Positions 38,079 through 45,108 of a stretch of 64,000 bases of DNA are shown here, piece after piece. The notes under the pieces were generated by a model. It searched no databases and was not told the DNA's origin. It worked only from the letters and a program-made list of their open reading frames with translations. The stretch lies in NCBI RefSeq assembly GCF_002294725.1, contig NZ_NSFT01000021.1:1-64000 (forward strand), given 5' to 3'. A program made the translations under genes and the position numbers. Each line of letters begins with the position of its first letter. The stretch's first letter is position 1. This stretch comes from Mesorhizobium sp. WSM4313 (GTDB lineage Bacteria > Pseudomonadota > Alphaproteobacteria > Rhizobiales > Rhizobiaceae).

Positions 38079-38166
38079 CTGGTGCCATGGCGGCTGGTGC
38101 TGGATCATCACGTCGGCAACAGGGATCATGCGCGGAGGACGATAGGCCGGCAAAGGAGCGGGCCAA
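38079..38166 (+). pseudogene. duplicated 3' end of rlxS
   Basis: The stretch CTGGTGCCATGGCGG and the later GGCCGGCAAAGGAGCGG match the end of rlxS (34086-34190) nearly base for base, with a shortened middle. It is in the same orientation, so the AAA+/subtilase pair lies between two direct copies of the relaxase 3' end. This looks like the scar of a duplication or insertion. Confidence 0.7.
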
Positions 38167-38239
38167 GCGTGTGATAATGGCGCCCATGGTCACGCCCACA
38201 AGCCGCGCCCCCTGCGTCTACGGAGAGGTGCGCGTCTGT

Positions 38240-39799
38240 TTAGGCGGCCGAGACATCGCTTACCTGATCAACGCGCTCGCCGTATTTGCGCCTGTAAGCG
38301 GCAATGAAATCGTCGTCGCTACAGATGCAGCGGCCGCTGGAGTCCTTGGCCTTCGGATCGTGCAAGTGAGAGCCAAGGGGGCGCAGAAGATTCACCCGAG
38401 TGCTCGTCGTCGGGCTCATGGGAAACCCCGCACTATGTTTGACCAAATCCGCGGCAAGCATAATCCCGGCAAGCACCGACTGAAAGGCCATCGGAACCAC
38501 AGTTCGAACGCGGCGACTTCCTTCGCTAAGCTGGAACACCAGACCGCCGCAGATAGCCTGCTGATAAAAGGAGCGCAGGGGCTGGCCGACAAACGGGGCT
38601 AGCGGTTCAAACGGCACAGCCATCGCTGTAGCCACGCGAACTACAAAGTCGTTGGGAACTCCGGCATTGGTCTGCAGGAGCGTTTTCACCTGCTCGTGTG
38701 CTTCCGGTATTCCGAGTTCCTCGGCAATCAGCTGGTGCTCGTCCTTGGATTTTCCGGATGGCAGGTACATGCAACAAAGGCAAGCCTGGCCGTCATCGAA
38801 ACCATGCCGGGAGATACCGAGATCGTGCTCCTGCGTCCAAGCGTTTGCGATCCATCGCGGCAGTGCACCTTGGACAGCCAGACGGTCGGCGGCGGTGTCA
38901 AGCGCCACACCCACTTGGTCGAAGACCCAATTGCCCCGGCGCGCAACATATTCTGCCCACGTCAGAGGGTGCGCCTCGACCTCAAGGGCAGTCGATCTAA
39001 GGGCGGTGGCTGCAAGAACCGCTTTGGACATACCAATCTCCGCCTGGCCAGCCAATGCGTAGCGCTGCAGGTTTGAGAGTTCGATCGCTTCGTGATCGAT
39101 TACATGCAGACGACCTTTGAGATCGGGTTGTCTCGCTAGCGCCCAAAGCGAGCCATGGCCTATCGCACCGAGCCCAACGAGGTGGGTTTCGCCAAGGTCG
39201 ACTGGGAAGTCGATCGGGCCAGGCTCTCCGGCTTTGGTCTTGTCGTAGCTGCATAGCGAGAGGTCGATGGTTTCGTCCAACTCGGCGCCGGTCAACTGGG
39301 CAGCGAAGATAGTTCGAAAGACGTTGGCGGCGCCGAAGCAACTGGCGGCGCCAGCTCCATAAGGCAGCAGACTTGGGCCAGAGCCCACCGGGTCCGTACG
39401 CGACAGCTTTGCCGCCCAACCGTCCGATCCCACGAAAAAGATCGGGCACCGGAGTGATGGGCGCGTTACCCCTGCAACGACGCAGACGGTGGCAGACTTG
39501 CCGGAACGCCGGATGCCGACTTTTGGATTGATCGACTTTGCCAAGCGCTCCAGCGCTTGGGCTTGAGAGCTCGCCGCGCTGTCCAGCGGGAGTATCGCCA
39601 GAACCGGGTAGAGCCTAGCGAGCAATCTCACCGCAAGATCTAGTGTCGCCTGGCCTTCGGCGCAGGAAGCGGCCTGATGGTCGAAGGCGACTGCCACGAC
39701 CTGCTTTTCAAGAGCTGCTTTGAAGTCTCCCAGATGAAAATCGGCCAGGACCTGAGATGCCGCCGTGGCGGCGCGATCGATGAAGTTAGCGAATGCCAT
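38240..39799 (-). CDS. E1/ThiF-like activating enzyme of a Ub-like system
   Basis: E1-like enzymes adenylate the C-terminus of a ubiquitin-like protein and pass it as a thioester. The 519-residue protein has an N-terminal domain of about 200 residues and then a ThiF/E1 Rossmann fold: LVGLGAIGHGS (208-217), VIDHEAIELSNLQRY with Asp235 and Asn243, and the candidate catalytic/zinc cysteines C340, C342 and C343 in QACLCCMYLP. A further CICSDDD is near residue 494. It is last in a four-gene operon and begins three bases after the JAB gene, as in the type of operon called Bil, where E1 is BilD. Confidence 0.85.
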   Translation of the reverse strand: MAFANFIDRAATAASQVLADFHLGDFKAALEKQVVAVAFDHQAASCAEGQATLDLAVRLLARLYPVLAILPLDSAASSQAQALERLAKSINPKVGIRRSGKSATVCVVAGVTRPSLRCPIFFVGSDGWAAKLSRTDPVGSGPSLLPYGAGAASCFGAANVFRTIFAAQLTGAELDETIDLSLCSYDKTKAGEPGPIDFPVDLGETHLVGLGAIGHGSLWALARQPDLKGRLHVIDHEAIELSNLQRYALAGQAEIGMSKAVLAATALRSTALEVEAHPLTWAEYVARRGNWVFDQVGVALDTAADRLAVQGALPRWIANAWTQEHDLGISRHGFDDGQACLCCMYLPSGKSKDEHQLIAEELGIPEAHEQVKTLLQTNAGVPNDFVVRVATAMAVPFEPLAPFVGQPLRSFYQQAICGGLVFQLSEGSRRVRTVVPMAFQSVLAGIMLAADLVKHSAGFPMSPTTSTRVNLLRPLGSHLHDPKAKDSSGRCICSDDDFIAAYRRKYGERVDQVSDVSAA

Positions 39800-39802
39800 T
39801 GT

Positions 39803-40291
39803 TCAACTCGATATCATGATCATTCGCGACAGTGCCGCGGGAGGGAGCGCATTCCATTTGGCCTTTTCGTCAAGCCGATAGGCGGCGACCCGAGCAAAAT
39901 CGAAAGGCTCGCGGGCGAAATTCGGCACTACCAGCGACAGACACCCAACCGTGGTAGCAACCGCATAAGCGTCGTCCGTCGTCGAATGGTAGGCGCGGCC
40001 CGGATGGCTGTGAATCTGGGCCAAGAGTTTCAGGCCGCTTTTGTAGAGCCAGACATTGAGCCGGTGCAGTTCTTCGGCCGCAACGATCACGCAAACGCCA
40101 TCGTTTGTCCGAATGTGACGCTGCGCCGGGATAACCGTCTCTGTTACGGCAAAGTGCCGCTCTTGCTGAACGCCGACCCAGAGCGCCATCCCCTCATTGC
40201 CCTCGCGACCAACTGAGCGCAGATGCCCATGCGTGGTCGAGATGCAGCCGCGCGGGAGAGTCACGATCGTTACATCTCTCAAACCAGTCAT
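39803..40291 (-). CDS. JAB/JAMM deubiquitinase-like metallopeptidase
   Basis: The 162-residue protein carries the JAMM zinc motif H94-S-H96-P with S103 and D106 (IHSHPGRAYHSTTDD). An upstream Glu in GREGNEGMALWVG is the likely catalytic base. Such peptidases trim the Ub-like precursor or cleave conjugates. The start at 40291 (ATG) overlaps the E2-like stop by 4 bp. A longer in-frame extension is only shadow of the E2 gene. In Bil-type operons this is the BilC position. Confidence 0.85.
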   Translation of the reverse strand: MTGLRDVTIVTLPRGCISTTHGHLRSVGREGNEGMALWVGVQQERHFAVTETVIPAQRHIRTNDGVCVIVAAEELHRLNVWLYKSGLKLLAQIHSHPGRAYHSTTDDAYAVATTVGCLSLVVPNFAREPFDFARVAAYRLDEKAKWNALPPAALSRMIMISS

Positions 40292-40905
40292 TCTTGTATC
40301 GCCTGAGGGGATACCACCATTCCTACGATTGTCGGTTGGAGTTGAATCTGCAACTGCTCTATAGGAACGATTCCGTACTTGATGATCTTGTCCAGGATGA
40401 AGGCCAAACAGCCTTCGCCAGAACCCCGATGAAGCAGCCATGGATCACCTGAATGGGCTGGATTGTCGTGGTATTCCCGGACGCCCGCCATGCACAGGAA
40501 TGGTTCGTCCTCGGGACTGTTGGCCTGGATGAAGTCCGTCAGCGGCACGGCGTTCTGCTGGATGAGAGCTCCTATCATCTCCGGCGGCGTTCCGGGCAGC
40601 GGCGGACGTCTAAGCATTTTCAGGTATAGATCTTTCCGGGCAATCGGATGACGCGTAAACGGATCGACGAAGACCACGGACGGTGGTCTTAAGTCGTAGT
40701 CGGTGAAGTCGACCTCGCTCGCTGCGCTGACCACCCGTGGCTTTAACTTGGGGCTGGCGAAAATGAAGAAAGCGCGCGGAAAGGTCGCCTCGATCAAGAA
40801 GCAGCCCTGAGCCCGATAGACATCAGCATATGGCCGGAACCGGCCGATCTCCCGATCAAACTTCGCTCGGGAGACCTCCGGATCCACACTTTGGTGTTTA
40901 GGCAC
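40288..40905 (-). CDS. E2-like conjugating enzyme of a bacterial Ub-like system
   Basis: The 205-residue protein has the features of prokaryotic E2-like proteins: an alpha/beta UBC-like N-terminal half with FLIEATFP and the candidate catalytic Cys138 in PFLCMAGVREYH. The conserved His146, His151, Trp156 and Arg160 (HSGDPWLLHRGSGEG) follow. The start is a GTG at 40905, eight bases inside the end of the Ub-like gene, so the two are translationally coupled. In Bil-type operons this is the BilB position. I have not been able to align it, so the E2 call rests on motif and operon order. Confidence 0.75.
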   Translation of the reverse strand: MPKHQSVDPEVSRAKFDREIGRFRPYADVYRAQGCFLIEATFPRAFFIFASPKLKPRVVSAASEVDFTDYDLRPPSVVFVDPFTRHPIARKDLYLKMLRRPPLPGTPPEMIGALIQQNAVPLTDFIQANSPEDEPFLCMAGVREYHDNPAHSGDPWLLHRGSGEGCLAFILDKIIKYGIVPIEQLQIQLQPTIVGMVVSPQAIQE

Positions 40906-41194
40906 CTGCGACGCCCGCCTTCAGGCTGAGGAACAGGGTCACAGTATTCGGGAAACCGAAGTCGCCAAGCTTCTTGTCGACATCGAGCAAGTTGCCGGCC
41001 TCATCCTTGAATTCCCAATTCTCGGCTGGTTGGGCGACATTCTGCGTGTTCTCAAGGGCTTTGGTACGAATGACGTGAAGCGGCTGGTTGGGATTGGCTT
41101 CGACCTGCGTGGGCTGGCCGTTCACCACCACCGTGATCTCGATCTTGCCCGGTCCGCCGCCGTGATTATCGCCCTTACCCGAATCCTTCGACAT
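40898..41194 (-). CDS. ubiquitin-like beta-grasp protein
   Basis: This is a small protein of 98 residues. An 18-residue Gly/Lys-rich leader is followed by one beta-grasp-like domain (KIEITVVVNGQPTQVEANPN, a helix around HVIRTKALENTQ, then the strands WEFKDEAGNLLDVDKKLGDF and TVTLFLSLK). It ends LKAGVAGA, so the terminus is Gly-Ala rather than the classic Gly-Gly. Removal of one Ala would expose Gly. AGGAG lies seven bases upstream of the ATG at 41194. It is first in the operon, before E2, JAB and E1 genes, and so should be the modifier protein. Eukaryote-like ISG15/BilA proteins often have two such domains; this has one. Confidence 0.8.
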   Translation of the reverse strand: MSKDSGKGDNHGGGPGKIEITVVVNGQPTQVEANPNQPLHVIRTKALENTQNVAQPAENWEFKDEAGNLLDVDKKLGDFGFPNTVTLFLSLKAGVAGA

Positions 41195-41634
41195 TGTCCT
41201 ACTCCTGTGGCTTGCCAACCGCCCCACGCCCTGGCGCCCACCTGCGAGTGAGACCGGCGGTCTTCAATCGTTCACCCGGCGCCACGGCCGCGAGTACGCG
41301 AAAGACAGGGGATAAGCTACCGAATCGGTGCTTGCCTTCTTTTATGGGTGACTTGAGCCGCAAGTAAATGGTCTCAAATTGCTCCTCACAACTATAATCG
41401 ATTAGAGCAATGCAAAAATATTGGCGACACGCCTATTCATCTGCTCTCTCACTCGCCTGCTCCGTGCTTGGCAAGGGGAGCTTTGACTGCGTCACGCGTC
41501 CCCCAAGCAGCCGATTGCGCCGGCAGCGCCGTAGGAACCGTCGTTCAGAGTCTTCACCACTCAAGCAGCCGCATGGATGCAGCCGACGCTCGTCTCCACA
41601 AACAGCGCAAGTGGTGCCTTGTTGGATAAGGTCG
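41195..41634. other. upstream region of the Ub-like operon
   Basis: About 440 bases without a recognised gene. The part near 41340-41420 is clearly AT-richer than its surroundings and probably contains the promoter of the leftward Ub-like operon, but I could not fix -35/-10 boxes. Confidence 0.4.
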
Positions 41635-41885
41635 CCTCGTCCCTGGTGCAGCATCTGTCGGAACGGGTCCGCTGCGAGACCATGCCTCATCATCGCGCAT
41701 GCGCAGCAGCCGGCGGTCGATGCTCGTAAGGCGTTCTGCTCATTTCGTGGCGAAGGCGCTGCTCGACTCGCGGACATATGCGGGCACCGAGGCGGAGGCT
41801 GACCAGTCGGCGCCGCGTTCGCGGATGTCGCTTGCAATGTGCTCGCGTGCGTTTGCCGCCGGCGACCTTGCCGTCCTCGCCTGCT
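41635..41885 (-). pseudogene. internal fragment of a second relaxase gene
   Basis: Read on the minus strand this matches rlxS positions of about 32810-33065: it contains GACATCCGCGA and CTGGTCAGCCTC, then ACGAGCATCGACCG, CGGCTGCTGCGCATGCG and CTGCACCAGGGACG. Several indels break the frame. The orientation is opposite to intact rlxS. With the fragment at 38079, it places degraded relaxase sequence at the borders of the cargo modules. Confidence 0.75.
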
Positions 41886-42100
41886 ATGGCGAGCCGGCGC
41901 AAGCGGATTGCTCGATACTGCCGGCGAGGCTGCGGGCCGGTCCTAACGGCCGTTCACAAGAGCTTGCATCAGCAACTGGCAATCGGATCGATAACTTCGC
42001 GATCGCCGTTATGGCGCGGAGATGCGGTCTCGCCGGGTTGTGGCTGGCGCTTCGTTGTGGGCGGCGCGTCGTAGCCGAGGGAGCAGGGGCGGCGCCATGA
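41886..42100 (+). pseudogene. possible 3' remnant of copalyl diphosphate synthase
   Basis: A frame ends in a TGA that overlaps the kaurene synthase ATG by 4 bp (ATGA), as expected for the cps-ks junction of the bacterial gibberellin operon. The translation before it (RIDNFAIAVMARRCGLAGLW) is protein-like but I cannot confirm it by alignment. Everything upstream of about 41886 belongs to relaxase-derived sequence, so at most 70 codons remain. Confidence 0.35.
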
Positions 42101-43082
42101 TCCAGACCGAACGCGCGCTGCAGCAGGTGCTTGAGTGGGGGCGTGCCCTGACCGGTTTCGCGGATGAGCATGCTGAGGAAGCGGTAAGGGGCGGCCAGTA
42201 TATCCTGCAACGCATTCACCCGAGCCTGCGCGACACCAGCGCCCGCACCGGCCGCGATCCGCAGGACGAAACGCTGATCGTGGCGTTCTATCGCGAACTG
42301 GCGCTGCTGTTCTGGCTAGACGATTGCAACGACGTTGGCCTGATCGCGCCGGAGCAGCTCGCCGCCCTGGAGCAGGCGCTGGGGCACGGCGTACCGTGCG
42401 TGCTCTCCGGATTCGAGGGCTGCGCTCAGCTGCGCGCTTCGCTGGCTGCGCTCGCTTACGATCGTCACGACTATGCTCGGCTTCTCGACTATACCCGGTG
42501 CTACTGCGCGGCGCTGCGCGCCGGACACGCGCAGGCGGCAGGGGCGCGACGCTGGTCTTACGCCGAGTACCTGCACAACGGCATCGATTCGATCGCTTAC
42601 GGGACCGTGTTCTGTTGCCTGTCGCTGCTGTGGGGGCTGGACATGGCGACCTTGCGCGCGCGTCCAGCGTTTCGCCAGGTCCTGCGGCTCATCTCAGTGA
42701 TAGGGCGCCTGCAGAACGATCTGCATGGACGCGACAAGGACAGGTCGGCCGGCGATAACGCGGCGATCCTGCTTCTGCAGCGCTATCCGGCTATGCCTGT
42801 GGTTGAGTTCCTCAACGACGAGTTGGCCGGCCATACGCGCATGCTGCACCGGGTGATGGCGGAAGAATGCTTTCCCGCGCCGTGGGGACCGTTGATCGAG
42901 GCGATGGCGGCGATCCGCGCGCAGTACTACCAGACTTCGACCAGCCGCTATCGCAGCGACGCTGCAGGGGGAGGCCAGCGTGCGTCGGCCTGGACGCGCC
43001 GGAGGCGGCGGCTTGGGCGCGCTGCCGTCGGTTCGATCCGACGCAACGCCGTCGCCCGCTGCTACGGATGGAGCGAGCATGA
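42097..43082 (+). pseudogene. bacterial ent-kaurene synthase, frameshifted near the 3' end
   Basis: KS converts ent-copalyl diphosphate to ent-kaurene in gibberellin synthesis. The first 290 codons are intact: the class I metal-binding motif is DDCND in LLFWLDDCNDVG, and the second motif is in RLQNDLHGRDKDRSAGDN. Near 42965, at a run of five G, the natural frame is lost. The expected stop (43080-43082), which overlaps the idi ATG, is in another frame. In the present frame, translation runs on into idi sequence. As only the C-terminal 35 residues are affected, some activity is conceivable, but upstream pathway genes are missing here. Confidence 0.75.
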
Positions 43083-44123
43083 GCGACACCGCCCTGAGCC
43101 GGGGAAGGACGAACATCTGGACATCGTGCTGGATCGGCGAACGGCGCCGGCCACGGTGGCCGCTGGCTGGGAGTACATCCATCTCGAACACTGCGCACTG
43201 CCCGAGTTGGACCTGACGCAGATCGACCTGCGCGCCTCGCTGCTGGGCAAGGCTATGCGCGCGCCGCTGCTGATCAGCTCTATGGCCGGCGGCATGCCAC
43301 GGGCCGAGGCCATCAACCGGCATTTGAGCGAGGCAGCGCAAGCCTTGGGGATCGCCATGTGCGGTTCGCAGCGTGTGAGCCTGCAATCCCGCAACTCCCA
43401 GGGGCTAACGCGCGCGCTGCGCCGCCTGGCGCCAGACATTCCCTTGCTGGCCAATATCGGCGCCGCGCAACTGCGGGAGGCCGACGGCCTGGACCTGGCG
43501 CGTCGCGCGGTGGACGCGCTGGAGGCCGATGGGCTCATCGTCCATCTCAATCCGCTGCAGGAAGCGGTACAGCCGGAGGGCGACCGCGAACTGGCGCGGC
43601 GTCCTGGCGCTGATCGCTGGCGCCGCGCGCATCGTGGGCGTGCCGATGGTGGCCAAGGAAGTGGGGGCGGGCCTGTCCGCCTCGGTGCCTGTGCGCTCGT
43701 CGAGGCGGGCGTGGCGGTAATCGATGTCGCCGGCGCCGGCGGCACCAGTTGGGCCGCAGTGGAGGGCGAGCGCGCCCGCAATGCCGCCGACCGTGCAGTG
43801 GCGATGTCATTCGCCGATTGGGGGATTCCACCCTGACCAGCGTGCAGGCGGTGCGTCGGGCGCTGCCAACGGTGAAGCTGATCGCGTCGGGCGGGATCCG
43901 CGATGGCGTCGACGTGGCCAAGGCCATCCGCCTGGGCGCGGACATCGCCGGGCAGGCGGCCAGCGTGCTGGGCGCGGCGACAGTGTCCACCGGGGCCGTT
44001 GTCGCGCATTTCGAGATCGTCATCCGCCAGTTGGCCGTCGCCTGCTTCTGCACGGGCTCGGCTGATCTGGCGGCGTTGCGTCAGGCGCGCTTGTTGCCCT
44101 CGTCGCATTTGTCCGCCGGTTGA
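43079..44123 (+). pseudogene. idi: type 2 isopentenyl-diphosphate isomerase, frameshifted
   Basis: The FMN-dependent isomerase balances IPP and DMAPP and is the last gene of some rhizobial gibberellin operons. The ATG at 43079 overlaps the expected ks stop. Similarity moves from the ATG frame to another near 43105 (KDEHLDIVLDRR), then near 43580 (WRGVLALIAGAARIVGVP), back near 43690 (LVEAGVAVIDVAGAGGTSW), and again after a one-base loss near 43829 (SVQAVRRALPTVKLIASGG). FMN-binding segments MAGGMPRAEAIN and SGGIRDGVDVAKAI can be read. With four indels it is dead. Confidence 0.85.
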
Positions 44124-44230
44124 TGTCGGCGTCGTCCGCACGCTAACAGCAGGCTGCTGAAATACCTACGCCAAAGACAGACTATTGATCCCCCTGGCGA
44201 GACGGCTCGATTGACGGGAGCGATGTGTTC

Positions 44231-44611
44231 ATGGAGCAGCTGTTCACGATGAAGCGGTTGGAAGATTTCGTTCCAGCCGGTCATCCTGGTGCCCGCACCG
44301 GCTGATGATCAATGGAGCGCTGGTGCGGCTAGACGGCATCCTTTCCGGCATGTACGCCTGCAGTGCCAAAGGCGGTCGCCCCAGCGTTGCGCCGGAGAAA
44401 TTGCTGCGGGCCGTGTGTTGCAGGTGTTCTACAGCGTCCGTCGGAATTGATGCAGCAGGTGCTGCTGTGGCAAGGCCAAGACCCGGGAATGCCGTCAGCT
44501 TTGATCAGGCGCTTCGGGCCGTCGGAAACGCGCGAAGAGTCCGGCTTTCGAAAAAGGCCGAACGCCTCAGATAAAGCCAGAACTCCTTGGGTCACCATCA
44601 AACCAATTTGA
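44231..44611 (+). mobile_element. IS5-type transposase remnant
   Basis: The beginning MEQLFTMKRLEDFVPAGHP and, in another frame, LMINGALVRLDGILSGMYA with KGGRPSVAPEKLLRA are typical of an IS5-related transposase N-terminus. After about 70 codons further shifts occur and the catalytic domain is absent. No terminal inverted repeats were found. It marks the right end of the gibberellin remnants. Confidence 0.6.
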
Positions 44612-44654
44612 CGCCCCGGGACAATTTCGTCCGGCATTGTCCGGTGTGCGACGA

Positions 44655-44670
44655 TGTTGGGGATGCGACA
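44655..44670 (+). promoter_or_regulatory. NifA upstream activator sequence
   Basis: TGT-N10-ACA matches the NifA binding consensus exactly. It lies about 37 bases before the -24 element of a sigma54 promoter. A near copy (TGT-N10-ACG) is some 15 bases further upstream. The pair suggests nitrogen-fixation-dependent expression of the downstream peptidase. Confidence 0.65.
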
Positions 44671-44706
44671 TAGGCGGATTGCCGTGTATTTAAACCGCTT
44701 TTCCTT

Positions 44707-44721
44707 TGGCACGCATATTGC
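44707..44721 (+). promoter_or_regulatory. sigma54 -24/-12 promoter
   Basis: TGGCAC-N5-TTGC is a perfect sigma54 promoter core. It is about 390 bases upstream of the peptidase ATG at 45109, so the transcript would have a long leader or an unrecognised short gene. It is the only candidate promoter I can see for that peptidase. Confidence 0.75.
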
Positions 44722-45108
44722 GCCCTATCGGTAAACCTCGTCATGGGCCGGCGGCAATCGCTCGGAGATTGTCGAAATAGCACAATGATTTCTGCCGGGG
44801 TGACATCCGGCCCGACTAGAGCAGGACCTTTCAGATGATGCAGAAAAGCAAGCGGCCATACTCGCGGGGAAATAGTCGCGTCAGGGCTGCATGGACGCTC
44901 TTTCCTGGTTGTTTCGGCGGCGGACGCCAACTCTTCAATCGGCACCCGAACCAGTGCCTGGATGTCCAAGGAGCGCCCCTGTTGCGCGTGCCTGGCTGCA
45001 CCCGCGTGCTGGCTCTCCTCCAAGGCGACGCTTCGGCGCTGCTGCAGACCGGCGACGAGAACCCAACTTCAAAATTAGCATTCCGAAAACCGAAAGAAGT
45101 GAACAGGT

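Noticed and set aside
42022..43836. A single 604-codon open frame that looks like a fusion of kaurene synthase and idi
   Set aside because: The fusion is an artefact of a frameshift near 42965. The original ks stop and idi start (ATGA at 43079-43082) are still visible in other frames, and idi has further indels.
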